A stretch of DNA of 64,000 bases from Arctopsyche grandis (lineage: Eukaryota; Arthropoda; Insecta; Trichoptera; Hydropsychidae). The translations under genes were made by a program, and so were the position numbers. How positions within the stretch are numbered: the stretch's first letter is position 1; each line of letters begins with the position of its first letter. The stretch is taken from assembly GCF_051622035.1 (NCBI RefSeq), contig NC_135365.1:25916001-25980000 (forward strand). Reading direction: 5' to 3'. The notes beneath the pieces are model-generated. The model saw nothing but the letters and a program-made list of their open reading frames with translations. It was not told the DNA's origin and ran no database searches. Positions 10,808 through 21,339 of the stretch are shown here, one piece after another.

Positions 10808-13545
10808 ATGCAACCAGAAAAATTTCGGCGGCGCTCTTCAATTTTAAAACCACCCAAAGCAAGAAATCCACTATCGGATCTGGATGCGGAACAAAATGAT
10901 GCAGAGAATGATGGAACTACGTTTGATAAAAATAAACGAGTCAGCTTTTCGAGTAAAAAAGGAGTCGCGTAAGATTATTTTATATATAAACCGAAAATAT
11001 ATAAAAAATAATAAATAAATTTTGAGGGTATCGTATAGTTAATTAATTTTCACGATGTTTTAAAAGTTAAACCCAAGCTCGGCACACTTGACTTGGCTTT
11101 ACATGGTTGCTTTATAGTTGCTCTGTATACATACTACATTCAAATACACAATTGAAGAAAAATAATATGCCTGTAAATAATTAATATAACTATTTACTGC
11201 TGTGAAGGACTAGAAAAAGCAAGGCAAAACTGCAAGAGTTGGATCAATTTTATAAACCGGGTCATTTCACAACAATGGATGGGGCCAATTAAATAAAATT
11301 GTAATACAATGACACCAATCGATGTCAAATTAAAATATTATCATCATATAAAGCATCATCGAGGTCACAAAAGGTTAAATATTTCAATTCACAGGCTCTT
11401 CACAATGACCGATCATGGAAATACAATTTGGCACAATTTTTACGAAGAACCAAACAAGCCGGATGTTTCCGATACTAGTGATGTAGCCGAGTCTCTCATT
11501 CAAAAGCTGGAAGCATCCATCAATCAACAGAGAGTGTCTCAAGGCGAGCAAAATGCCGCTGAGGATATGGAAGACGATGATCGGTGCGTGAACATCAGCG
11601 CTATGATAAACAGTCTGACGAAAATCAACAGCGAAAATGTTCCCGATGCGTCTTGTTTCAACATAACGAATCCTTTCCTATCCGACCGTACCGAGGCTCT
11701 CATCAATTTTCAAATAAAAAAAGACGCTCCGTTCAATTTGACGGATGGAGAGAATAAATTGGAGAAACTTGTAACTAAACAGTCGCCTAAAAGTGACGTG
11801 TGCGACGACAGCGACATGTCCATCGCGCAAACTATTTCAATCCCCGTTCAAATCATGACGAATGAATCCACAAAGCAAAAACCCATCGTGGCGAATACTT
11901 TTGTTTATCCCGATGTAAGAGATAAAAAAGAAACATGGATGCACGATAAAGAAAATATACAAATTCCGATGTACACGAAGGAATTCAACGATGTTGAAAA
12001 CGACATGAATGCTTACAACGATCGTTACGCTAGAAACGATATCCAACAAGACTATGAAAACAGCTCGAATGAAAACAGCATTGCATCGACTCGAAACGTA
12101 ATGCAAAAGAGCTGCGATCTATCAATAACTTCCGCGCTCTCGCAAATGATCAACGATATAGAATGTAAGCAAAACAAAAATGCAAGAAACGATGTGCCAA
12201 AAATAAAGAGGACCTCTACAGTTCCAAGTCATAATGCAAATAATGCGGGAAGATCTTCTAAATGTGACATATCTATAATGACTGCAATTTCACAAATGAT
12301 ACATGATATCGAAGATAAACAAAAGAAAAATTCTGACGATCATTATCATGTTCAAAACATTCTGGAAAATTCTCACAATTCAATTGAATTTAATTTAGAT
12401 GACACCAAAAATCCTATTAAAGATAGAATACAAACAGAGCCGATACATTCAAAAGAAACAGAGATAAATATGTCTATGACGTGCACGACGTCTGCTTCTA
12501 GACCAACTGATGCAGATCTTGAAATTCGTTCCAAAAATAAAAGAAGGACCACAATAGTTTTCAATCCGGAAGATGTAGATTGTAATATGTCCATGACATG
12601 TGTAGCTCCGGCTACTGTAGCTAATCCTGATAGCTGTAGCAAAGATAAAAGAAGAACTATAGTCTTTGGTTCGGAGGAACTAGACGGAGATATGTCTATA
12701 ACATGTGGTATACCAAATTTAGATATGGAAGTATTGAATAAGGAAAATTTTACCATTCAAGACGACAACACTAAAAACAGGAAACAAACTGTAATTTTTG
12801 ATTCAAATACACCAGATGGTAACATGTCGATAACATGTAGTATACCTAATTCAGATATAGAAGTATTACATAAAGAAAATGTTGTCGTTCAAGACGATAA
12901 CATCAAAAATAGAAGAAGAACTATAGTTTTTGATTCAAGAGCACCGGATGGTAATATGACATCTTGTATACCGACTTTAGAAATGGAGCTATTGAATAAA
13001 GAAAATATTGTCTTTGAAGATAATAATACTAATAATAAAAGGAGAACTGTTGTCTTTGATGCAAAACAAACAGATGGTAATATGTCTATAACATGCATAC
13101 TTCCGAATGTTGAATTGAATAAATCAAACGGGCAACATTTAGTTGAGTCACATGATTGCAACAAGAGTAGGAAGCCGACATCATTAAATTCTGATTGTTT
13201 GACACCTATTTCCAATTCTGCTACTTCTGTTAGTGGTAAAAGAATGGCTGATGAAAAACAACTAGAAGGCAATATGTCGATGACTTCTGTAGTACCCATT
13301 TTTGATTCAACGAAATTAATTAAGGAACCGGTAGTCAATTTTAATAATTATGAAAAAGGCAAAAGGACGACCATAGTTTTTGATGCAAAGGCACTAGATG
13401 GAAATATGTCCATTACAACCTGCATACCCACATTGAACCAGAATTATTGGACAAGGAAAATATTGTCAGCCAAAATAATAACAAGGACGGAAGAAGAACT
13501 GTTGTTTTTGATTCAAAGGCACCGAATGACAATATGTCAATGATA
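10808..13545 (+). pseudogene. Truncated KNL1 (kinetochore scaffold) duplicate, copy A
   Basis: Coding exon 1 (10,808-10,968) encodes the intact N-terminus with SSILKPPK and KRVSF, both docking sites for protein phosphatase 1. Exon 2 starts at 11,395 and follows the intact gene through about ten MELT-like repeats. It then has a one-base deletion near 13,435 (TTGAACC against TTGGAACC in copy B) and stops at 13,541-13,543. Homology ends at about 13,550, so the remaining repeats and the whole C-terminal RWD region are absent. A 6-bp deletion near 12,958 also removes two residues of one MELT-like motif. If transcribed it would give an N-terminal fragment with PP1 and checkpoint docking sites but no kinetochore anchor. 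The intron before exon 2 is shorter than in copy B. Confidence 0.9.
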
Positions 13546-13549
13546 TCTT

Positions 13550-13908
13550 GTATTACGATGGTAACATATTGCTGTGTTCTTAATGCAGGTACAGTTTTAT
13601 CATCGAGGCTATCGCTGTAGTTATTTGAAATTTTCCGTCCTCACTTGACAACAATATAACGCCTAAAGCCACTTCTATTATTATAGTATTTCTCTGCATA
13701 GGATACGATAATGCAGAGTCGTATATTATAGCACAAGATCCAATTCTGTCAACGATAGCCGATTTTTAGAGAATGATTTCAAACCACGAAATCAGCACTA
13801 TCCTCATGTTGAGTGAGGTGAGATAGTCAGCGATGTTTTCGAACGAGTCAGAGTCGGAATCTGAGTCGCGATCTTATAGTAAAATGCATTTTTATTTTTA
13901 ACCAACAG
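13550..13908. other. Duplication junction and flank; no gene seen
   Basis: The KNL1 repeat unit ends abruptly after CAATGATATCTTGTAT and the sequence becomes unrelated. No inserted element or clear microhomology was seen at the break. Nothing readable follows until the phosphatase exon at 13,909. Confidence 0.5.
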
Positions 13909-14627
13909 TTGGGCGAAGGATAGTGTCCTCGATATTGGGACGACGATGAAATCTAGTACGATCATATCAACGTCACTTACCTACTTACTAAATCCTGTCC
14001 GTATTATACTAGACGAGAGTTCCAAGTCACCAATACGAAGGTATATTTCAAGATTCAAGTTTGACAGTCCTATTTATTACAGTATTTCTTAAATGCCGAT
14101 TTGTATTCATTAGAATCAAGATAGAATTAGAGTCACTCAACTGCATTACCACGGCTGGCCGACCGTCAGCGGACAGGTCCCAGAAGTTACCAGAGGGTTG
14201 ATAGAACTGGTCGGACAGAGTGGAGTGACCATGTCTTCGAGTACGCCGATTTTAGTTCACTGCAGGTACGCAATCGATGTTGCAAAATCCTACGGGATTG
14301 ATTAATTAAATGTGTAAATTAATGTGTGCTTTTTTCACAGCCAAGGTACGGATCGCTCGTCGATGTTTGTCGCTTTGAGTATTCTAACGATCCAACTCCG
14401 CACAGAAAAACGGGTCGACGTATCGACAGTGACGAGGAAACTCCGGTGTCAGAGGATGGGTTGTTTGGACACGTTTGTGAGTCTTGTTTCAAGTCAATGT
14501 GTAAAAAAATACGTAGTAAAAAATACAAATTTTCATTTTTCTCGTATGATTTCAGTTGCAATACGAGTTTCTTCATCGGGCCATTGTGAACTATGCAGAG
14601 TTGCATAACTTGCTCAGTGATAGTTAA
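13909..14627 (+). pseudogene. Receptor tyrosine phosphatase D2 domain, last four exons (Ptp99A-like), with two nonsense codons
   Basis: The exons are 13,909-14,040, 14,114-14,265, 14,341-14,476 and 14,556-14,627, all in phase. They read CPRYWDDDEI, YDHINVTYLL, CPYYTRREFQVTN, VTQLHYHGWPTVSG, HCSQGTDRSSMFVALSI, LRTEKRVDV and QYEFLHRAIVNYAELH, then a stop. This is the D2 half of an insect Ptp99A-type receptor phosphatase as I remember that family. It has the Cys and Arg of C-x5-R but no WPD aspartate, as expected of a pseudo-catalytic D2. Two in-frame TAGs (13,921-13,923 and 13,954-13,956) break the first exon, and no upstream exons are present. The three later exons are clean. Probably a pseudogene. 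Confidence 0.8.
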
Positions 14628-14889
14628 GTGTCAAAAAGACTTGTGTGATCTTTTATAATACATTTATATATGTATGTATATTATTATGAACACTTTTTCA
14701 GCAAATTGATTATCGATTTTTATGAAAATCCTAACGTATATTTTCATTTAGTATTATCGTTGCATGACGAGACACGTTTTCATCGGGATTTTTATCAAAG
14801 GCATATTGTATGTATGTTTTCATTGCCATATTTTACTATAATATATCGGGCTTAAAAAGTGTGTTCAATACCACCTATCTGATTGAGGT

Positions 14890-15990
14890 TATTCACGACG
14901 ATATGAAACCTTTTGAACTAATTAGTGTTTTTTTACTATACATTTATAGGAGATTATTACTTAGATATTAAGAAATAAGAATTACAATTAATTTTCTATA
15001 AAAAATGAATATTTGAAAAATATAAATACGCATTATTTGACAGGTTGACCGTTTCTGTTGTACATATGTAATATGTACAACAGAAACGGTCGCTCCTTTT
15101 CTTTTCGGTCAAAATATTATTATTTTCTTTTGAATATCCACTTCTAATTCAATATGTATGTAGATATAAAGAAAATATGTGTAGTGCGTTCAGAGATTCG
15201 GAGCATAATTTGAGTGTCAATATAATACTCTTATCGAATAAGCATCCGTGGCAATATCCGGTTTATTTAATTTTGCACCGAAAACTATCTGTATCGAAAT
15301 CTGCATTCGAATTTTTCTGCGTTTCGCATCTGAACAGACTCTAGTTTGTCTCAAACGTAGCGTTATTCTTGTATTATTGTAATAAATAAATATTTCGTTA
15401 CCACCGAATAGAGTGTTGCATTTATAGAATTGTTTTTGTTTTTATATCCGGTTAGTTCGTACAATAGACATGTGTATTAGATCCGAACCACGTATCAGAT
15501 TCTGTGTTACGATAATTACATTTTCTCTCAAATGTAACATCTAGTAGAAGTTGTTTATCCTCCGTGTAGATTATCGTTTGTAAAATTTGCACAAGTTGGG
15601 GTTTCTAATTAGTATTTTGCGTTGAAATCATTAAACAATTGTAAATGATAATAATGATGTATGTATTTTTCGGTTTAACAATGTCGTGAATTATCTTTTT
15701 CGAAGACCTGCATGCTAGGATTGTATAGTAATTATTTTTTGATCTCTAATTGTGTATTTAGATGCAAATCTATCTATATACATATATACATACACGATAA
15801 TGACAATTTTTATATTTATAAATGCATATATGTATATGTGTACGTGTTATTCTATAGTTATATATTATTTATTTGAGGAATTTTTATTATTATATTATTT
15901 AAACGTCATTGTAAACAAAATATTTGTATAATAAATCTATTGTATTTGGATGCGTCTTTTTTTTAGAATATGGTTTTCTTTCAGAGTTAT
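14890..15990 (+). repeat. Second copy of the Ptp99A-like 3' flank block
   Basis: Matches 6,780-7,380 in order (GATATGAAACCTTTTGAA, TAGTAGAAGTTGTTTATCC, GACCTGCATGCTAGGATTG, TTGTATTTGGATGCGTC) but is more diverged than the A/B pair and has about 400 bp of extra sequence in the middle (about 15,050-15,540). It starts about 260 bp after the D2 stop codon. A perfect inverted repeat, GACCGTTTCTGTTGTACATA with its complement, lies at about 15,046-15,092. Confidence 0.65.
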
Positions 15991-16032
15991 TGTCATATTG
16001 TTTTTGTTCATTGTCATATGTATTTGTTATTT

Positions 16033-16390
16033 TTGCGTAGGGTGGGTTCAGGATTCAAATGAAAGGCCAAAGTCGCTTCACAACATTTATTCAACACGTA
16101 AAGTGGGATTCAGGAGGTCCACACGTAACCACCGCTCTCTCCAGAATACTTGATCCACCGTGAGTACCTCCTTATAAAGGACAAGTTGCCCAGCATAGCA
16201 TCCCCGATTTGATGGCGTGTCTTTTGTCTCGGCATGTAGGTCTACCCTGGCGAGTCGCACGCACTCACCCCAGTTCTGAGAACTCTAGCGTATCCTTTGT
16301 TTGGGCACTAACACAGTCCCATTAGCCTAAACTGGGTTTTCTATTGTTCACCCTAGAATGCACTTAGACAGTGGATAATCTCTCCCACGT
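16033..16390 (-). mobile_element. Diverged solo-LTR fragment (family TGTTACGTA...TACGCAACA)
   Basis: TTGCGTAGGGTGGGTTCAGGAT, the AAAGGCCAAAGTCG stretch and CCTCCTTATAAAGGACAAG match the other minus-strand copies at 47,677 and 63,101. The outer end is degraded and no target-site duplication was found. Confidence 0.6.
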
Positions 16391-17760
16391 TCCCACGCTA
16401 CATTATTGTTGTGGATTTGATTGATTAAAATCCTTTGATGACTTTACGAATTCGTTCTATATCTTTTAAAATAGTGGAGATCGTTAAATGAGACAATTGC
16501 AACACTAGAACACAATATTGTTTCAACACTTCAGGTTTAATTTCCATCACATTTCTCTTTTTTTACCGGTCATTATAGGCACAATTAATCAATTATTATC
16601 TCACAAAATATCTGATGACATCAGAAGAACAAAGGGGATGAGACATGTATTTATTTATTTATTAAAAATATGGTTTAGTTACAATTAGTGTTGTAAGTCG
16701 AGAATATTCTCTAAAAGATTATTCGCCGAGAATTTTCTTTTTTCTTGTTTATAAAACATCTCTAGATGGTTTATTAGCATTTTATATGATTCTAGGATAT
16801 TTTCAGAACCTCATATGAGTAATAGGACTTTCTAGAATGTCTGAGAGCATTTTAACCCATTTGAACCCACGCGGTCAGTTATGAACTTACATGATGTATG
16901 CCAGCGCGGTCGTTCACGGCATTTTACACTTTTGCGTCGTTAAATAAAGGGATCACTCAGGCCGGTCGTAAAACCTTTCGTTACGCTTGGTTTGATGTTG
17001 GTGATGAATTTTTAGAAAGTCACACGAAATTAAATCAGTTCCTTTTGGAGTTTTGAGGAACAACATCGAGCGCTTTTCGACTTGCAGATATGTCGAAGAG
17101 AAAACATACGTAAGTTTTTTATTTTTACATATTTTTTATTTATCTTTATGTTTCTAATACAGTAGGACTTATTGTATAATATAAATAAGAGAAATTGCGT
17201 TTACATATCTCATATTCCTGAAAAAAAAAATCAAAGTCGACGGAGTCGTATATGACCCCATGGGATAATGACACATACTTTTTTCCAGAGAATGCAACTT
17301 TACCACTACAGAGATACTGGAAGAAATTGATAATTGGGATGAGTCTCAAATTCCGGATTCCATATACATACATATTACCACCCCTGGGAACTGATATTCG
17401 GTTAAAGAAAATAGTAGGGTGGAAATCAATTAACCATTTAGTATAAATATGTATAATAAATATATGGGTGGGGTTGATCAAATGGATAACCATATTTCTA
17501 ACTATAACATAAGTATTAGAGGGAAAAAATGGTACATGCCTATTCTGTTTTGGAACATCGATGTAGCTGTGTATAACGCTTGGATTCTTAGCAAATGTTT
17601 TGGTTGTAAACTTGTTAAATAAGGATTTATCAGACAGGTAACAGAGACGTTGTGCAAGTGTTATGGTCAAAAACGAAAACAATTGGTCCCATTCAGACCC
17701 GGCAAAGTTAATCAAAATCAAAAGGAAGTTGGAAGACATTTGATATTGGTCAAACAGAAA

Positions 17761-19321
17761 GGGCCGGGTCGCACCGCTCGACTCGCGAACAACTCGGTTG
17801 GCGCGACGTGTCGTTCTGAAAATGCAAAATGACCGATCCCATACACATTGTATGGGGTCACATTTCATCGGACCGGACCCTGCAACATGTCGGTCTCTCA
17901 GGTAATAATGCCCAACGACGGTTGATATCAGTTGACAGAGTTGGGTCTGGTCGCATGGATTTAATGACCTTAACGATCGACATGCCGGACCCATCAAAAA
18001 AAACTCCATACAAAAAAAACACCAACAACCGCACGTGCAATCTACGACATGCCTCTATTGTATGAATGATCAATCTATGAGATAATTTCTCAATGAATTG
18101 CTCAATATGAGGTAATTGAACTTAAATTTGATTCAGATATCATATCAGATATCAGATATCATTGCACGTAATAAGTTTGTTAAATCTATCGAGTACAATA
18201 AACATTAATTTGAAATAACAACAACATAATAATGGAATTTGCCGGAGATCGAGGAAGAAGAGACGAAATACAATTAGTTAGAGAAAATTAAAAAAAAAAA
18301 TGTGGTCTACAAATTATGTGGATAATGTAAATAACAGTGTCCTTGTGTATTTAACAATAGACAGCGGTTTCTTTCGGAGGACTTTCGACATGTGCAACAC
18401 TTGCATAGAGCTGCTGTAATAAATCTTCTGAACAAGGATTTCTTAACGGGTCCTGTACTGTATCGTCTTTACACATTGTATCATATTGAAATCTCTAATA
18501 TATTGTTACGTACGCCGCGGATTGAGCGAATTGCACTTAGACCAACGGATATCTGTTATCGGATTAACTAAATGCATACACTTACTTCCAAGGATTATAT
18601 CTGGACTCTAAGTGCATTTAGGCTAAACAATGACCGTTATTAGTTATTTCTCAGAATCGGTACGGGAAGACCCAATGTCGTGGAAATACATATCCGAATA
18701 CGTGACTATACAACAGGTAAACAGATTAGGCGCCCTGAGAGATCTACCCTTTATAAGGCGGTACGTAGGCGATATCATGTCATTCTGGACTGAGCAGTGA
18801 CAGTACGTGTATCTCCATAATCATCAATAAATGCTGTGAAACGAATGTTGGCCTTTTACTTGGATCCTCCACCCACCCCTACGCAACAATATATTATTTT
18901 AAATGAACAGGATGTGCCTGTGTCGTGTAAAATTAATATTTGAAATAATAGAGATGTTAAACACCCTAATAAATTACAATAGATAATACTGAACGGTAAG
19001 TAAGACTTTTTCGACTTGCTTACGACGACAATAAAGTATGAGTATGTATATTATTTTAAATGGACAGGGTGTGTGGCTGTGTCGTGTAAAATTAACAATT
19101 GAAATAATAGAGATGTTGAAAATCCTAATAAATTACAATAGATGCGTTAAATGCGTATTGTACGTCTGTATTGTATTATAGTCTCTATAGTGAAAAAACT
19201 AGTAGCACGTGCGTCCGTCTCAGGCCGTCCCCGAGTTGAAAGGAAGACCGGACCCACAGATTTTCCAGCAACAAAACTCGCCAACAAAGTTGTTCGCGAG
19301 TCGAGCGGTGCGACCCGGCCC
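17761..19321. mobile_element. TIR element inserted in the piggyBac gene
   Basis: Ends are GGGCCGGGTCGCACCGCTCG and its complement, forming long inverted repeats (about 35 bp nearly perfect, extending to about 45). Each end abuts AAA (17,758-17,760 and 19,322-19,324). Removing the element plus one AAA joins the transposase frame as Q-K-R-R-N-C, supporting a 3-bp target duplication. It encodes no transposase I recognise. Superfamily uncertain; a 3-bp duplication is compatible with CACTA-like or Harbinger-like types. Confidence 0.75.
18504..18888 (+). mobile_element. Solo LTR (TG..CA, 385 bp) with ATAT duplication
   Basis: Starts TGTTACGTACGCCGCGG and ends CCCCTACGCAACA, flanked on both sides by ATAT. 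It has a TATA-like CCTTTATAAGG (about 18,748) and an AATAAATGCTGTGA polyadenylation signal. No internal retrotransposon sequence is present, so it is a solo LTR. Same family as 63,101-63,539 and 47,677. Confidence 0.85.
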
Positions 19322-20127
19322 AAAAGGAGAAATTGTGGACACTGTAAAAATAAAACGTTTTCCGCTTGTGATAACTGTGAAATTCCATTGCATGACAAAT
19401 GTTTTGTACCGTATCATAATAATTAATTATTTTGTCTTCATGCCTATTTTGTTTTTACGACTTTTGAACCCGAAATCTCGTTTATGACATTTCTTCTTTT
19501 AAAAGGGTGCATCCTTTTTTTTTGTTGACGATGTGTATATGTCACAATATACCTACGTGTGTTATGTTTAGTCACCGGAGCCTGAGGGGGCCGTGTATTG
19601 TTCAAAGGTTGTAAATGCATTGTTAAAGGTTTACCGAACAATGGATAGCACTGTGACTATCCTACCTCTAGTTATGTTATGCGATTTGAAAATATAATTT
19701 TATCGAAGAGATGCTTTTTTTGGTTATTTTTTAAATTAATTTTATAAATTTCTAAACAATAAAATTACAAATAACCAGTGAGAAAGTATTATAACTGATT
19801 ATGTGACTCCATTGTGATTTTTGTATTATTTTTTTTTATTCTATGTACATATATGTTCTTTCCAAAAATGTAATAAAAAAAAAACATGTTTCATTAGCCC
19901 CAAAGGTCGTTCACGACACCACCTTGAAAAAAATTAAAAATGTTGAAAAATCAATTAATTATCCATCCCTATCCTATAAAAAATATTTCCCATGAAATAA
20001 CTCAAAGATTTTGGAAAATAAACGAAAAAATAGTCTTGGGCACATGGGACTTGTATTTTCACGCGAGCTCTGGGTTCAAATGGGTTAAATGACATTTTTT
20101 TCATTCTGACGACACTGAGACACTCTA

Positions 20128-20280
20128 ACTAGAGGTCGGAATCTGAAGGGCCCGGAAACGTGCCGCCTATTGTTCAATTGTTGTAAATGCTTTGTAAAAA
20201 AGGTTTGGCAAACCTTTAACAATGCATTTACAATCTTTGAACAATAAACAGCCCCTTCAGATTCCGGGCTCTAACTATAA
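20128..20280. repeat. Palindromic MITE-like foldback
   Basis: The arms GGAATCTGAAGGG...TTGTTCAATTGTTGTAAATG and CATTTACAATCTTTGAACAA...CCCCTTCAGATTCC form a near-complete hairpin around GGTTTGGCAAACC. A related single arm (TATTGTTCAAAGGTTGTAAATG) lies at about 19,585-19,640. Confidence 0.7.
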
Positions 20281-20861
20281 CCATGAACAATTTCCGCGAA
20301 ATTCTCACAGGAATGCAATGCTTATTGTCTCTGGAAGCAATAAATTACAAATATTTTTATTACTTTGGTGAATATATTCCAATGAAATTGTTCCAACCTA
20401 CTGATTTAATCATTCTTTTAAACTTAACCCACAAGATCGTAAAAAAATATTTTATTCATTTCCTCTCTCATCATTAACGTTCACATGAATTTATCAATTT
20501 ACTTTCAAAGTTTTCGACGGAATTTTTTAACACAGATTTCGTATGAGTTTGGGTATTTCAATTGTTATTTCACATCAGTTGCGTACTTTTAAAACACATT
20601 ACATAATATGAAATCGTAAATTTATTAATTTTAGAAACGATAGAAATTGGTAAATAAACAGTGCGAGTTACCATTAACACTAAACTGTCAATTGGTTTTT
20701 TTTTGCTTCCAGGTCTATACATAAGTTGCTTTGAGTTTTTAACACAAACTACATAATAGGCGTAACATTTCTGTTATGTTTCGCCAACTGCTCAAAAGTC
20801 ACATTTGCTTACCCTCTCTCTGTACATATGTATGAAATGCAAAATGTTAAAAATTATTATT

Positions 20862-21095
20862 AACTAGTGTTGGGCCCGTTGATTTCAACGGGTGGTTTCG
20901 AAAAGGAATTGAAACTCGAATAAAAATAAAGTTAAAGATATTGAATCGACTGGTTTCGGAAAGAAATTGATGCACGAATGACAAATTACGAAGTGATTAC
21001 GAATTACGTTTTGTGCATGGCCTTCGGCCCCAGCGCCGCCGACGCCTCCGGCGCCCCCAGCGCCCCCGATGCCTTCGGCACCCCTTTGCAGACCA
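20862..21095. mobile_element. GC-rich repeat, possibly Helitron-like
   Basis: CTAGTGTTGGGCCCGTTGATTTCAACGGGT (a short hairpin, about 20,864-20,892) is followed by diverged GTTTCGRAAAGRAATTGA units. A GGCCTTCGGCCCC/CGCCTCCGGCGCCCCC tract follows at about 21,020-21,085. The tract resembles that at 4,430-4,530. Class not established. Confidence 0.4.
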
Positions 21096-21339
21096 TTATT
21101 TATTTATTTATTTATAAGGTCAAAAAAAAAAAAATTTATATAAAGAAAAGAAAAAATACAATACAAATAATAGTAATTAAAAATTAAAAAAAAAACACAA
21201 AGAACGAAAAATAAGAAACTACAACACGTTAAAAACAATTCGGGTGTGACCTACCCACGACTTTATCAATGTATTTGAGGAATATAAAAAAAAATACCGA
21301 CATTTTGCAACAAACGAAAAAATAATGCTTATCGAGTTA

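Larger units (their letters stand above)
1..13550 (+). repeat. Segmental duplication, copy A (left part outside the window)
   Basis: This block matches about 26,577-41,245 in the same orientation and gene order: NB-ARC/ankyrin gene, Ptp99A-like remnant, hAT remnant, LTR-like block and KNL1 5' end. The offset is 26,576 at position 2, 27,611 at the end of the ankyrin ORF and 27,632 at the KNL1 start codon. The first shift (1,035 bp) is fully explained by copy B having three extra 297-bp ankyrin units, a 138-bp insertion, 9 extra bp and 3 fewer bp. Homology stops at about 13,550, inside a KNL1 repeat. Non-coding parts are also nearly identical, so the duplication is fairly young; I did not compute an identity value. 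Confidence 0.95.
17092..19427 (+). pseudogene. piggyBac transposase pseudogene (interrupted)
   Basis: Recognisable pieces are MSKRKHT at 17,092, an acidic N-terminal piece near 17,290-17,390 (NWDESQIPDS), and the C-terminal half from 17,440. That half includes YNKYMGGVDQMD, which carries the last catalytic Asp, then IRGKKWYMPILFWN and DVAVYNAWIL. A TAA interrupts it near 17,620. After the nested element the frame resumes at 19,325 with the Cys/His-rich tail (RRNCGHCKNKTFSACDNC). The middle of the protein with the other catalytic aspartates is absent. Non-autonomous. Confidence 0.8.
16856..20084 (+). mobile_element. piggyBac element with TTAA target duplication and nested insertions
   Basis: The left end is TTAA|CCCATTTGAACCCA (TTAA at 16,852-16,855) and the right end is TGGGTTCAAATGGG|TTAA (TTAA at 20,085-20,088). 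These are perfect 14-bp terminal inverted repeats with the TTAA duplication that defines piggyBac. Inside are fragments of a piggyBac transposase, a TIR element at 17,761-19,321 and a solo LTR within that. The motif GGTCGTTCACG occurs near both ends (about 16,907 and 19,905). Confidence 0.9.

Noticed and set aside
11309..11404. Alternative upstream start for KNL1 exon 2 (MTPIDVKLKYY...)
   Set aside because: The intact N-terminus with SILK and RVSF comes from the upstream exon, and the splice acceptor at 11,394 joins it in phase. The upstream codons are intron sequence.
17146..18009. 287-codon open frame on the minus strand
   Set aside because: It runs antisense across the piggyBac transposase fragment and into the TIR element. 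Its sequence has no family features and is best explained as a shadow of the opposite strand.
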